Assembly (NCBI RefSeq): GCF_016598575.1
Contig: NZ_CP066801.1
Span: 1,608,501 to 1,672,500, forward strand
Reading direction: 5' to 3'
Length of the DNA: 64,000 nucleotides
From: Streptomyces sp. HSG2
Lineage (GTDB): Bacteria; Actinomycetota; Actinomycetes; Streptomycetales; Streptomycetaceae
This document shows positions 41,064 to 50,359 of the stretch, piece after piece. A program made the translations under genes and the position numbers. How positions within the stretch are numbered: the first letter of the stretch is position 1; every line of letters begins with the position of its first letter. The notes under the pieces were generated by a model, which worked only from the letters and a program-made list of their open reading frames with translations, did not search any database and was not told the DNA's origin.

Positions 41064-42089
41064 GTGGAAATATCGACCGGCGGCCGGCTTGAGGTCCGCA
41101 TCACCCGGGCTGACGTGGGAAGACGGGTCTCCGTGCGTCGCCTGCTCACCCCTCACGGCACGGCGCACCGGTTCGCCGACGCGGTCGGGACGCTCACTTC
41201 CTGGGACGACGGTGTGCTCGTGATCACACGAAAGGACGGGGACACCGTACAGATTCCGGAATCCGCGCTCGTCGCCGGCAAGGTCGTCCCGCCTTCGCCC
41301 GCGCGTCGACGAGGAACCGTCACTTCCTTCGAGGAACTGGCCCGGGTGTCCGCGGCGGCCTGGCCGCCCGTGGAAAGCGAGCGGCTGGGCGACTGGGTGC
41401 TGCGCGCCTCCGGCGGCTTCACCCGTCGCGCCAACTCGGTTTTGCCGCTGGGCGATCCGGGGATGCCGCTGGACCGGGCGCTGGAAACGGCGCGCCGCTG
41501 GTACGCCAAGCGGGGCCTGCCGCCGCTGCTCCAGACGGCGACCGGCCCGGAGGACTCCCGGGAGTCACTGGGCGCGCGGCTCGACCGACGGGGCTGGGTG
41601 CGCGAGGGCGCCGCCGAGGTGTGGGTCGGCGCGCCGGCGCCGATCGGCGATCTGGCGGGAGGTGCCGACGTCGCGCTCTCCCGGGAGGCGGACGACGCGT
41701 GGATCGCCCGCTACGGGCGCGTCGGCGAGTCCGAGGCGGCGCGGCGTGTGTTGGCCGGCGGGTCGTCGGTGTGGTTCGCGACCGTGCCGGGGCCGTCGGC
41801 CCCACGCGCGATCGGGCGGTGTGTCGTCGAGGGCAGGTGGGCGGTGTTCGGGGCGGTTGAGGTGGATCCCACCGCGCGGCGACGCGGTCTCGCCACCGCC
41901 GTGATGGGGGCGCTCGCGGAGCGCGCGCTCGACGAGGGCGCCTCGGCCGCCTGCCTTCAGGTCGAGACCGGCAACGTCGCGGCGCGGGCCCTGTACGCGG
42001 GGATGGGGTTCGCCCCCCACCACGCCTACCACCACCGGGCGCCCGGCCCGCCCGGCGACTCCGTGCCCGGACGGGGCGATACCGCCTGA
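41064..42089 (+). CDS. GNAT family N-acetyltransferase with N-terminal SH3-like domain
   Basis: 341 residues from the chosen start. The first ~75 residues (LEVRITRADVGRRVSVRRLL, GTLTSWDDGVLVITRKDGDTVQIPESALVAGKVV) look like a small SH3/Tudor-like barrel. The rest contains a degenerate N-acetyltransferase half and a C-terminal GNAT core, with the acetyl-CoA loop VDPTARRRGLATAVMGAL and the tail NVAARALYAGMGF. The GTG at 41064 is 13 bases after AGGAGG; the GTG at 41052 is too close to it. The acceptor substrate is unknown. Confidence 0.82.
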   Translation: MEISTGGRLEVRITRADVGRRVSVRRLLTPHGTAHRFADAVGTLTSWDDGVLVITRKDGDTVQIPESALVAGKVVPPSPARRRGTVTSFEELARVSAAAWPPVESERLGDWVLRASGGFTRRANSVLPLGDPGMPLDRALETARRWYAKRGLPPLLQTATGPEDSRESLGARLDRRGWVREGAAEVWVGAPAPIGDLAGGADVALSREADDAWIARYGRVGESEAARRVLAGGSSVWFATVPGPSAPRAIGRCVVEGRWAVFGAVEVDPTARRRGLATAVMGALAERALDEGASAACLQVETGNVAARALYAGMGFAPHHAYHHRAPGPPGDSVPGRGDTA

Positions 42090-42157
42090 CGACTTCCGCC
42101 GGGTCGGCCGGGCCGGGTGCGCACGAGAGCCCGCCCCGGTCCCCCGGGGGACGGGCG

Positions 42158-44215
42158 TCAGCTCGGGTCGGTGTCGATCACACCGACGCGGTCGGTGGGG
42201 CTGGTGAGGGCGGGGCGCAGCGCGGCGTAGACGTCCTGCGGGGTCACGGGGGTACGCTCGCCGTTGCCCCGGGTGACGAGCACGCCGTCGAAGGCCCCGC
42301 CGTACAGTTCCGCCAAAGCGTCCAGATCCGGCTTGTCGACGAGCTTGCCGTCGACGGCCTCCACGCCGAGGAACTTCCACAGCGAGTTCTGCGGGCTCAT
42401 CGGCACCGCGGCGGCCTCGTCGGTTCGCACCACCACGTTCGCCGACATGGCCGGTTCCGCGAACTCCCGCATCATCCGGTCGACTTCCGCCTTGGTGACG
42501 GTGGGTTCCCGGGTGGTGGTGGGGACCGGCACCGGTGTGGAGCCACCGGACTCCAGTCGGACCCGGTAGGCGCGGACCACCGCGTCGGCCGCCGCTTCCA
42601 CGTCGACCCCTTCTCCCGCCTCGGGATACACGGCGACGGCGCGCCCCGACTCGAAGCGGATGGACCCCTCGGTGACCGATCCGCTCTCGCCCGCCGTCCG
42701 CTCCAGGGCCGCGTACAGCTTCTCCCGGTCGACGGGGAGAACCGGTTCGACGGCGCGTTCGCGTCCGAGGAGCGAGCCGATCACGGAGACCGGGTGGTAA
42801 TCGCTGCGCGCCGCCGTGGCGACGGTCGCCTGGGTGTCGAGGCGGAGCCCCGCCTGGTCCGGTCGGAGATCGACCGTGGCACCGTCGACGGTCAGCCCGA
42901 GCGGCAGCGCCGCTCGCTCGCCGAGGGCCGATTCCAGCTTCCGCACCGCGTCGTCGTGGGTACCTCCGCCGATGTCGACGCCCAGCACGGTGGTTCCCTT
43001 CGGCACGTCGGAGTGGTTCATCAACAACCCGCCGCCGTAGGCGCCGCCCACGACGAGGAGCACTCCGAGTCCGAGCAGGGCGAGTTTGTTCCGCCCCTTC
43101 GCCTTCGCCGGTGCGGACGGCTCGTCTGCCGGTGGGAGCGGATCGGCGGGCCGCGCCGTCTGCCGGCCCCGCCCGTCGCCGGGCCCACCCGGGACGAAGG
43201 GCGCGGCGCTTCGGTCGGGCGAGGGGGTCGGGAACGCGGCCGCGGGGTCGGGGGTGTGGAGCTGCGGGGTGAGCGCCGCGGTGTCCTCGACCGAACGGGC
43301 GTCGGCAGGGCCGGTGACGCCGAAATCCGGTTCCCCGAGGCTCTCGTGGTCCGGCGTCCGGGGTACCCCGGAGGGGACTCCGGTGACGCCCTGCCCGACC
43401 GAGGCGTGCGCGGGGGGACCGCCGGCGGCGAAGGGGCCCGCCGCGGTGAGGCCGCCGGGCGCCGGGTCGGGCGTCACCGGACCGCCGGTGGGCCCGGGCC
43501 GCGGGTGGCTCCGACCGTCCGCCGGACGGGTCGGGTCACCGGCCTGGGAGGCCGGATCCGTGCCGTGGGTCATCGCCCGGTCGGCGCGCGGCGCGGACCC
43601 GAGGGCGCCGGTCAGGTCGAAGGAGCCGGTGCCTCCGCCGTGTCCGGGGGCGACCGGGCCGCCGGTGGCGCTGGGCAGGTCCCCGCCCCGGGTTTGGCCG
43701 GGGCCGCTCGTGGCGCCCGGACCGCCGGTGCCTCGACCGGGCGCGGGAGGTCCGACGGTTCCGCCGGCGCCGGGCGGGACGACGGGCCCGGGGCGGCGCG
43801 GGGCGAACCAGTCGCTGGTCGGCTTCTCGCCGGCGCTCCCGGGCGGCTCGGCGGTGGCGGGACCGCCGGACGCGGCCGGGCGCGGCGTGGGAGGGGGGGA
43901 CGCGGCGGGAGCCGGCGGGGCGTCGGGGGCGGGTGCGGCCGTGGTGGCCTCCGGGTCCGCGGGGCTCTCCCCGCCCCCCTCGACGGTCTTGCGCATCACG
44001 ACCGGCGGGATGGGCCGCGATCCCGGGATGTTGATCCGGATCCGGGTCGTCATCGTCGTCTCGGTCCTGCGTTGCTCCGCCCGCGTGGCCGGACGGACCT
44101 CGTCCGTGCCGGCGTCGGGAGCCGTCGGTGTCCCGTAGGGCGGCGTGCCGGAGGGGTACGCGGCGTCACCGGCCCCGCCGGACCCGGCGGACGGACTGTC
44201 AGTTTCACGACTCAA
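42158..44215 (-). CDS. Membrane protein with peptidoglycan-binding domain and long disordered N terminus
   Basis: 685 residues from a TTG start (44215) with GGGAG 8 bases upstream. The first ~420 residues are Pro/Gly/Ala/Thr-rich and disordered. One membrane span follows (LALLGLGVLLVVGGAYGGGLLM). The extracellular part begins VPKGTTVLGVDIGGGTHDDAVRKLESALG, the pattern of the peptidoglycan-binding PG_binding_4 domains often found with VanW or L,D-transpeptidase domains, but neither catalytic domain is present. It may anchor or sense the cell wall. The in-frame ATG at about 43950 would remove 87 residues of disordered tail. Confidence 0.78.
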   Translation of the reverse strand: MSRETDSPSAGSGGAGDAAYPSGTPPYGTPTAPDAGTDEVRPATRAEQRRTETTMTTRIRINIPGSRPIPPVVMRKTVEGGGESPADPEATTAAPAPDAPPAPAASPPPTPRPAASGGPATAEPPGSAGEKPTSDWFAPRRPGPVVPPGAGGTVGPPAPGRGTGGPGATSGPGQTRGGDLPSATGGPVAPGHGGGTGSFDLTGALGSAPRADRAMTHGTDPASQAGDPTRPADGRSHPRPGPTGGPVTPDPAPGGLTAAGPFAAGGPPAHASVGQGVTGVPSGVPRTPDHESLGEPDFGVTGPADARSVEDTAALTPQLHTPDPAAAFPTPSPDRSAAPFVPGGPGDGRGRQTARPADPLPPADEPSAPAKAKGRNKLALLGLGVLLVVGGAYGGGLLMNHSDVPKGTTVLGVDIGGGTHDDAVRKLESALGERAALPLGLTVDGATVDLRPDQAGLRLDTQATVATAARSDYHPVSVIGSLLGRERAVEPVLPVDREKLYAALERTAGESGSVTEGSIRFESGRAVAVYPEAGEGVDVEAAADAVVRAYRVRLESGGSTPVPVPTTTREPTVTKAEVDRMMREFAEPAMSANVVVRTDEAAAVPMSPQNSLWKFLGVEAVDGKLVDKPDLDALAELYGGAFDGVLVTRGNGERTPVTPQDVYAALRPALTSPTDRVGVIDTDPS

Positions 44216-44460
44216 GGCTGGTTCTCCCGGTTGGCTCCACCGCCCGCACTGCGTCAAGCTGGGAGTCCGCCCTGCTCGGAGAGCACGGGGCGGCTCGGCG
44301 GCGCGCTCCACCATACTGGCCGTCGCCGGCGCTCGGCCCGGGGCCGCGACGAAACCCGCCCGTACCGTGCCGCGCCGTCGGCCCCGTACTCGGCATACGG
44401 AGCGCCTTCATTCGAAGGGCCGTCGCCGGGCGGGCGGACCGCGGTCCGGCCTCGGGCGTG
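44216..44460. other. Intergenic region upstream of the peptidoglycan-binding gene
   Basis: 245 bases with no supported gene. It must hold the promoter for the TTG-started gene; no clear TANNNT box at normal distance was singled out. Confidence 0.4.
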
Positions 44461-44892
44461 TCAGGCGTCCTCTTCGGTTGGTCCACCGGGGAGAGGGCCC
44501 CCGGCGGCCCCGAACCTCACCGGGGCGAGGGTGGCGCAGAGCACGGCGAGGGCGATACCGCCCAGCAGGAAGAGGTACGAACCCGCCTGCGCCGCGAAGA
44601 GGAAGTCGCCCTCCGGGCGGCTGGTGGTCAGCAGGACGACGGCCAGCGACCAGCCCGCCGCCGTCACGACGGCGGCCCCCCGGGTACCGACGAGGACGGC
44701 CGCGCCGACGCAGACCCCCACCTCTGCCGCGAGGGCGAGCAGCAGGCCGCCGGGCGGGCGCGCCGACTGCGTCAGCGCGCCCGCCGTCCCCACCACGGCG
44801 CCCGCGACGAGCAGCAGGAGGTACGCCAGGGCGCGTCCGAGGGAGGGCCGCGCCGGCGGCCGGAGGGGGCGCGGGGAGTCGACGCCGGTCAT
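44461..44892 (-). CDS. DUF6113-like integral membrane protein
   Basis: 143 residues with four hydrophobic spans ([77 protein letters not shown]). The ATG overlaps the mshB stop by 4 bases (ATGA), so translation is coupled. The same arrangement occurs in mycobacteria (mshB-Rv1171, from memory), which suggests a role linked to mycothiol, but no function is known. Confidence 0.75.
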   Translation of the reverse strand: MTGVDSPRPLRPPARPSLGRALAYLLLLVAGAVVGTAGALTQSARPPGGLLLALAAEVGVCVGAAVLVGTRGAAVVTAAGWSLAVVLLTTSRPEGDFLFAAQAGSYLFLLGGIALAVLCATLAPVRFGAAGGPLPGGPTEEDA

Positions 44893-45755
44893 CCGACGGC
44901 CTCCGGGATGCCGGCGAAGAGGTCCGTGTGGGGCGCGCTCGGGGCGTCTGCGTCGGCGAGTTCGTACCATTCGGTGGTGAACAACGGCTGGGCCAGGCCG
45001 TTGGAGAGCGCGAAGTACGGTTCGGCCACCTCGATCTGGGTGGCGTGCGCCCGCATGGCGGCGGCCTTCGCCGCGGCGTGGGGCGTGCTCTCGGCGGCGA
45101 TCCGCACGGCGACGCGGTCGTCCGCGACGACCCCGGGGACGTCGTCGAGGGAGGCCGCCCGGGCGAAGGGCAGGTCGGGCAGGGCTTCCCGCAGGCGGGC
45201 GAAGGCCCGTTCCCCGACCGAGCGCGGCACCCGGTTCCAGTAGACGCGTTCGACCGGGCAGCCGGTCTCGGCCGCTAGTGCGACGGCGCGGGTGGCGACC
45301 CGGTGGGCCTGGATGTGGTCCGGGTGGCCGTAGCCGCCGTTCGCGTCGTAGGTGACGAGGACCTGGGGGCGGACCTCGCGGACGATGTCGGCGAGCAGCG
45401 AGGCGGCCTCCTCGACGTCCGCCTGCCAGAAGCACCCCGGGTCCTCGTTGTCGGGCAGCCCCATCATGCCGGAGTCGGCGTATCGGCCCGGCCCGCCGAG
45501 CAGCCGTACGTCGTGGACGCCGAGGGCGGCGGTGGCGGCGGCCAGTTCACGGAGGCGGTGCTCGCCGAGGGCCGCTCCGGTCAGGTGGCGCAGGGCGGGC
45601 GGCACGACCTCGCCCCGCTCGCCGAGCGTGCAGGTCACCAGCGTGACCCCGGCGCCCTCGGCGGCGTACCGGGCCATCGTCGCGCCGTTGTTGATCGACT
45701 CGTCGTCCGGGTGCGCGTGCACCAGCAGCAGACGCCTGGAGGGCTCTTCCGTCAT
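44889..45755 (-). CDS. mshB: Mycothiol biosynthesis deacetylase MshB
   Basis: 288 residues of the LmbE/PIG-L zinc deacetylase family. Zinc and catalytic residues are in [15 protein letters not shown] (residues 11-25) and [10 protein letters not shown]. The MshB-specific segment [13 protein letters not shown] is present, distinguishing it from Mca. It removes acetate from GlcNAc-inositol in the synthesis of mycothiol, the main low-molecular-weight thiol of actinobacteria. The ATG at 45755 has no ribosome binding site, and TAGGCT lies 6 bases upstream. Confidence 0.95.
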   Translation of the reverse strand: MTEEPSRRLLLVHAHPDDESINNGATMARYAAEGAGVTLVTCTLGERGEVVPPALRHLTGAALGEHRLRELAAATAALGVHDVRLLGGPGRYADSGMMGLPDNEDPGCFWQADVEEAASLLADIVREVRPQVLVTYDANGGYGHPDHIQAHRVATRAVALAAETGCPVERVYWNRVPRSVGERAFARLREALPDLPFARAASLDDVPGVVADDRVAVRIAAESTPHAAAKAAAMRAHATQIEVAEPYFALSNGLAQPLFTTEWYELADADAPSAPHTDLFAGIPEAVG

Positions 45756-45761
45756 GACCCC

Positions 45762-45767
45762 AGCCTA
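45762..45767 (-). promoter_or_regulatory. Leaderless-type -10 box of mshB
   Basis: TAGGCT on the minus strand ends 6 bases before the ATG at 45755. Confidence 0.55.
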
Positions 45768-45817
45768 AGCTCAGGTCGCGCTCACCGGGTCCGCCTCGGT
45801 GGGGCGTGGTCGGGACG

Positions 45818-46012
45818 TCAGAACTTGAGGCTGCCGATCATCCCCGCGATGTTGGACGTCACCTCGCTGATCGTGGGTCCGATGGTGGAGGAGGCGAGGT
45901 AGAAGCCCAGCAGCATGCAGACGATCGCGTGGCCGGCCTTCAGTCCCGACTTCTTGATCAGCAGGAAGACGATGATCGCCAGCAGCACCACCGCCGAAAT
46001 CGAGAGTGCCAC
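45818..46012 (-). CDS. Small two-helix membrane protein (64 residues)
   Basis: The GTG at 46012 follows TTTGGAGGTGA, a near-perfect ribosome binding site. The product has two membrane helices: residues 3-19 (LSISAVVLLAIIVFLLI) and 27-45 (GHAIVCMLLGFYLASSTIG), separated by KKSGLKA. It ends in IGSLKF. It has no known motif; similar small proteins occur repeatedly in Streptomyces as far as I recall. A TATGAT box about 165 bases upstream and a separate mshB promoter downstream indicate it is transcribed on its own. Confidence 0.75.
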   Translation of the reverse strand: MALSISAVVLLAIIVFLLIKKSGLKAGHAIVCMLLGFYLASSTIGPTISEVTSNIAGMIGSLKF

Positions 46013-46174
46013 GGCGGCTCACCTCCAAAGAGCCCGGGGACAGAGGACGGACGGACGGTCCGCGAGGACGGGCATCGCCTCCCTCACGACCCGCACGGGT
46101 GGATCCAGTCGAGCACATCCACACGGGTAATTCCACATGGAGAGCGTCCTGTTGATACCCACCACGCACCAGTG

Positions 46175-46180
46175 ATCATA
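46175..46180 (-). promoter_or_regulatory. -10 box of the 64-residue membrane protein gene
   Basis: TATGAT on the minus strand is close to the general sigma-70 consensus. A transcript from here would have a ~155-base leader including a 6-bp hairpin. The -35 region is not recognisable. The remaining bases to 46362 hold no gene. Confidence 0.45.
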
Positions 46181-46362
46181 GCCATCCGGATCCGTGCATC
46201 GTTGGGCGCACGGCCGCACGGGGGGCGCACGGCCGGGGGAGCCGGTCGATGACCTGCGCGTCCACGGCCCGCCGCGACGCCACGCCCCCGGGGGGTGGAC
46301 GGCACCGGCGACGACGGAGGCCGCGGAGAGGCCCGGGCGCGACCGGGCGGTGGGGACGTCGG

Positions 46363-47448
46363 TCAGCGCGGGCGATCGGCCGGCGGGTCGGCCGGCCCTC
46401 CGGGGGTCCGGGCGAGGGGACGGTCGTCCGGGGGCTCGGCGAAGAGACACGCCGAGTCGTGGGCCGCCGGCCCCGACGCCGAGCGCAGCGAGACGGGTAC
46501 CGTCAATTCCGGCACCTCCCACGCGCACCGCTCCCGGGCGCGGAAACACCGGGTGCGGAAGCGACAGCCGGAGGGGATGTCCGCCGGTGAGGGGACGTCC
46601 CCGGAGAGGACGATCCGCCGGCGGTGGGCGCGGGCGCCGGGATCGGGAACCGGCACCGCCGAGAGCAGCGCCTGGGTATAGGGGTGGGTGGGGTGTTCGT
46701 AGATCTCGGTGTCGCTCCCGGTCTCCACGATCCGCCCCAGGTACATGACCCCGACCCGGTCCGAGATGTGCCGGACGATGGACAGATCGTGCGCGATGAA
46801 CACGTAGGACAGCGCGAACTCGCGTTGCAGCCGCGCCATCAGGTTCACCACCTGGGCCTGGACCGAGACGTCGAGTGCCGAGACGGGCTCGTCGGCCACG
46901 ATGATCTCGGGGCGGAGGGCCAACGCCCGGGCGATGCCGACGCGCTGGCGCTGACCGCCGGAGAACTGGTGGGGATAGCGGTTGACGAACGACGGATCCA
47001 GGCCGACGACGTCCAGCAACTGGCGCACTCGGGCACGCCGCTCGCCCTTCGGCGCGACCTCGGGATGGATGTCGAAGGCCTCGCCGACGATGTCCCCGAC
47101 GGTCATCCGCGGGTTGAGCGAGGTGTAGGGGTCCTGGAAGACCATCTGGATGTTCCGGCGGACCGCCTTCAACGCCCGGCCGGACAGCCGGGTGATGTCC
47201 TCGCCCCGGTAGCGGACGCTGCCCGAGGTCGGTCGTTCCAGGCTGACCAGCAGCCGCGCCATCGTGGACTTGCCGCAGCCGGACTCCCCCACGATGCCCA
47301 GCGTCTCGCCGGCGCCCAGGGTGAGGTCGACACCGTCGACGGCCCGGACGGCGCCGACGCGTCGGCGGAGGAGGCCACCGGTCGACAGGGGGTAGTGCTT
47401 GACCAGACCGCGGACCTCCAGGAGGGGCTCGGTGCCGGCTTCAGCCAC
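46363..47448 (-). CDS. Peptide ABC transporter ATP-binding protein (OppF/DppF type)
   Basis: 361 residues. Walker [10 protein letters not shown]-loop [17 protein letters not shown], signature [15 protein letters not shown] and Walker [17 protein letters not shown] are intact. The C-terminal oligo_HPY domain holds the Cys-rich segment [17 protein letters not shown]. It is the second ATPase of a heterodimeric peptide importer. The GTG start overlaps the upstream ATPase gene by 8 bases. It is the last gene of the operon. Confidence 0.92.
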   Translation of the reverse strand: MAEAGTEPLLEVRGLVKHYPLSTGGLLRRRVGAVRAVDGVDLTLGAGETLGIVGESGCGKSTMARLLVSLERPTSGSVRYRGEDITRLSGRALKAVRRNIQMVFQDPYTSLNPRMTVGDIVGEAFDIHPEVAPKGERRARVRQLLDVVGLDPSFVNRYPHQFSGGQRQRVGIARALALRPEIIVADEPVSALDVSVQAQVVNLMARLQREFALSYVFIAHDLSIVRHISDRVGVMYLGRIVETGSDTEIYEHPTHPYTQALLSAVPVPDPGARAHRRRIVLSGDVPSPADIPSGCRFRTRCFRARERCAWEVPELTVPVSLRSASGPAAHDSACLFAEPPDDRPLARTPGGPADPPADRPR

Positions 47449-48424
47449 GGAGGCACTCCTTCCAGAAGTGGCAGGCGCTGACCCGGTCGCCGTGGGCGCC
47501 CGGGATCGGGTGCGGCGGCGGCGCGTCGGCGCGGCACACGTCCCGGGCCGCCGGGCAGCGCGGGTGGAAGGCGCACCCGGGCGGCACCCGGGTGGGACCG
47601 GGCGGCAGTCCCCTGATCGCGTGGAGTTCCCCGCCCTTGCGGTCCAGGCGCGGGATCGACTCCAACAGGCCCCGGGTGTAGGGGTGGGCGGGCGCCTTGT
47701 AGAGGTCGTGCACCGACGCCGACTCCACGACCCGCCCCGCGTACATGACGACGATCCGGTCGGCGACGTCCGCGACCACGCCGAGGTCGTGGGTGATGAG
47801 GACGAGCCCCATGCGGTACTCGCGGCGGAGTTCCGCCAGCAGGTCCATGATCTGGGCCTGGACCGTGACGTCGAGGGCGGTGGTGGGCTCGTCGGCGATG
47901 ATCAGACTGGGCCGGAGGGCCAAGGCCATGGCGATCATGACCCGTTGGCGCATGCCTCCGGAGAGTTGGTGCGGGTAGTGGCGCGCTCGCTGGCGGGCGG
48001 CGGGGATGCGCACCCGGTCCATCAGCTCCACGGCCCGCGCCCGGGCGTCCTTGCGGGACATCCCCCGGTGCACGACGAACATCTCGCCGAGTTGGTCGCC
48101 CACCGGAAGCACGGGGTTGAGGGAGGACAGGGCGTCCTGGAAGATCATCGCCATCTCGGATCCCCGGACCCTGCGGCGCTGGTCCCTGCCCAGGGTCAGC
48201 AGGTCGCGTCCCGCGAAGAGCACCTCGCCGCCGGTGATCCGGGCGGGTGGGCTGTCCAGGATGCCCATCACCGCCTGGGCGGTGACGGACTTGCCGGAAC
48301 CGGACTCGCCGAGGACGGCGAGGGTCTCGCCCGCGTCCACGTGGAACCGGGCGCCGTCGACCGCCCGGACGATCCCGTCCCGGGTGCGGAACTCCACGCT
48401 CAGGTCGCGTACGTCGAGCAGCAC
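47441..48424 (-). CDS. Peptide ABC transporter ATP-binding protein (OppD/DppD type)
   Basis: 327 residues. Walker [25 protein letters not shown], signature [15 protein letters not shown] and Walker [17 protein letters not shown] are intact. The C-terminal Cys cluster is [14 protein letters not shown]. It pairs with the following OppF-type ATPase. It follows the permease gene by 6 bases. Confidence 0.92.
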   Translation of the reverse strand: MLLDVRDLSVEFRTRDGIVRAVDGARFHVDAGETLAVLGESGSGKSVTAQAVMGILDSPPARITGGEVLFAGRDLLTLGRDQRRRVRGSEMAMIFQDALSSLNPVLPVGDQLGEMFVVHRGMSRKDARARAVELMDRVRIPAARQRARHYPHQLSGGMRQRVMIAMALALRPSLIIADEPTTALDVTVQAQIMDLLAELRREYRMGLVLITHDLGVVADVADRIVVMYAGRVVESASVHDLYKAPAHPYTRGLLESIPRLDRKGGELHAIRGLPPGPTRVPPGCAFHPRCPAARDVCRADAPPPHPIPGAHGDRVSACHFWKECLRG

Positions 48425-48430
48425 GGCGGC

Positions 48431-49435
48431 TCACCTCAGCTTCGGGTCGAGGGCGTCGCGCACGGCGTCGCCGAGCATGATGAACGCCAGGACGGTGACG
48501 GCGAGCGCCCCGGAGGGCCACAACAGGGCGTGCGGGGCGTTGCGGATGTAGGGCGCGGCGGCGGAGATGTCGATGCCCCACGACACGCTCGGCGGCCTCA
48601 GGCCGACGCCCAGGAAGGAAAGGGTCGCCTCCAGGGCGATGTAGGTGCCCAGGGCGATCGTCGCCACCACGATGACCGGCGCGACCGCGTTGGGCGCGAT
48701 GTGGCGCAACAGCAGCCGGGACGGCGAGGCGCCGAGCGCGCGGGCCGCCTGGACGTAGTCGTGTTGCCGGGCGGTCAGGACGGCGCCCCTGGCGATGCGG
48801 GAGATCTGCGGCCATCCGAGCAGCACGATGAACCCGATCACCGGCCACAGGGTGTCGCTGGTGACGACCGAGAGCAGGACGAGACCGCCGAGGACGACGG
48901 GGATGGCGAAGAAGATGTCGGTGACCCGGGACAACAACGAGTCCCACATCCCGCCGAGGAACCCGGCCAGTCCCCCGAGCACGCTGCCCAGGACCGCGAC
49001 GCCGAGGGTGGCGAGGACACCGACCGCCACCGAGGTCCGGGCGCCGTACACGGTGCGTGTGTAGACGTCGCAGCCCTGACCGTTGAACCCGAACGGGTGA
49101 CCTGGCCGGGCGCCTTCCTGCGCCCGCGAGAGGTCGCAGTGGAGCGGGTTCCCGGAGGCGATGGCGGAGGGCCAGACAGAGACGAACACCAGGAACAGGA
49201 TCACCGTGGCCGACACCAGGAACACCGGGTCGCGCCTGAGGTCGTGCCAGGCGTCCGACCACAGCCCCCGCGCGCGGCCGGCGGCAGCGTCCGCCGGGTC
49301 CGGGAAACCGGGCGGGCCGACGTCCGACGGGCCGGGACGATTCACCGTCCCCCGACCCCTGCCCTCGGGGCCCGGTCGGTCGCCACCGGTCCCGACGACG
49401 GCGCTCCGCGGTTCGTAGGGGAGGGCGTCAGACAT
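48431..49435 (-). CDS. Peptide ABC transporter permease (OppC type)
   Basis: 334 residues: a disordered ~60-residue N terminus, then six membrane spans with the large first periplasmic-type loop and the inner-membrane-component motif YVQAARALGASPSRLLLRHIAPN (EAA loop). Its ATG overlaps the OppB-type permease gene by 8 bases. Confidence 0.92.
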   Translation of the reverse strand: MSDALPYEPRSAVVGTGGDRPGPEGRGRGTVNRPGPSDVGPPGFPDPADAAAGRARGLWSDAWHDLRRDPVFLVSATVILFLVFVSVWPSAIASGNPLHCDLSRAQEGARPGHPFGFNGQGCDVYTRTVYGARTSVAVGVLATLGVAVLGSVLGGLAGFLGGMWDSLLSRVTDIFFAIPVVLGGLVLLSVVTSDTLWPVIGFIVLLGWPQISRIARGAVLTARQHDYVQAARALGASPSRLLLRHIAPNAVAPVIVVATIALGTYIALEATLSFLGVGLRPPSVSWGIDISAAAPYIRNAPHALLWPSGALAVTVLAFIMLGDAVRDALDPKLR

Positions 49436-50351
49436 AGCGGATCCTCGGGTCGAGCACGGCGTACAGGATGTCGACGAGGAGGTTGGCGGCGAGGAAGACC
49501 AGCACCAGCACGGTGACGAAACCGACGACGGTCTGCGTGTTCTGACGCAGGATGCCCTGGTAGAGCTGGTAGCCGACGCCGTGGATGTTGAAGATCCGCT
49601 CGGTGACGATGGCGCCCCCCATGAGCGCGCCGATGTCCGTCCCGATGAACGTGACGACGGGGATGAGGGAGTTGCGCAGCAGGTGCCGGGTCACCACCCG
49701 ACGTCGCGGGAGCCCCTTGGCGACGGCGGTGCGGACGTAGTCGCAGCGCCGGTTCTCCGCGACCGAGGCGCGGGTCAACCGGGTGACGTAGGCCAGGGAC
49801 ACGGACGCCAGGACCAGACCGGGGACGATCAGTTCGCCGAGACCCGCGTCGGCGGAGACCGAGGGTGTGATCCACCCCCACTCCACCCCGAGGAGCAGCT
49901 GGAGCAGGAGCCCGGTGACGAAGGTGGGCACCGAGATGACCACCAGGGTGAGCACCAGGACCGAGGTGTCGACGGGGCGGCCTCGCCGCAGTCCGGTCAC
50001 CACGCCCAGGGTGACCCCGAGGACGATCTCGAAGAGCACCGCCACGACGGTCAGCCGGATGGTGACCGGGAAAGCCTCCGCCATCAGCTCCGCGACCGGC
50101 CTGCCGTTGAAGGCGGTGCCGAAGTCCCCGGTGAAGACGCTGCCGAGGTAGGCCGGGTACTGCTGCCACAGCGGCTTGTCGAGGCCGAACTCCCGCCGGA
50201 GCCGGGCCGCCGTCGCCGGGTCGCACTGCCGTTCCCCGCACAGACCGGCGACGGGGTCGCCCATCACGTTGACCATCAGGAAGATCAGCAGCGTGGCCCC
50301 GACGAAGACCGGGACCATCTGCGACAGTCGCCGGAGGACATACCGTCCCAT
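49428..50351 (-). CDS. Peptide ABC transporter permease (OppB type)
   Basis: 307 residues with six membrane spans. It starts MGRYVLRRLSQMVPVFVGATLL, the usual OppB N terminus, and has the EAA loop CDYVRTAVAKGLPRRRVVTRHLLRN. The ATG at 50351 lies 8 bases after the lipoprotein gene. It forms the channel with the OppC-type protein. Confidence 0.93.
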   Translation of the reverse strand: MGRYVLRRLSQMVPVFVGATLLIFLMVNVMGDPVAGLCGERQCDPATAARLRREFGLDKPLWQQYPAYLGSVFTGDFGTAFNGRPVAELMAEAFPVTIRLTVVAVLFEIVLGVTLGVVTGLRRGRPVDTSVLVLTLVVISVPTFVTGLLLQLLLGVEWGWITPSVSADAGLGELIVPGLVLASVSLAYVTRLTRASVAENRRCDYVRTAVAKGLPRRRVVTRHLLRNSLIPVVTFIGTDIGALMGGAIVTERIFNIHGVGYQLYQGILRQNTQTVVGFVTVLVLVFLAANLLVDILYAVLDPRIRYV

Positions 50352-50359
50352 GGCCCTCC

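Noticed and set aside
42131..42158. Hairpin between the convergent acetyltransferase and peptidoglycan-binding genes
   Set aside because: The stem is interrupted and partly overlaps the stop codon region; too weak to list as a terminator.
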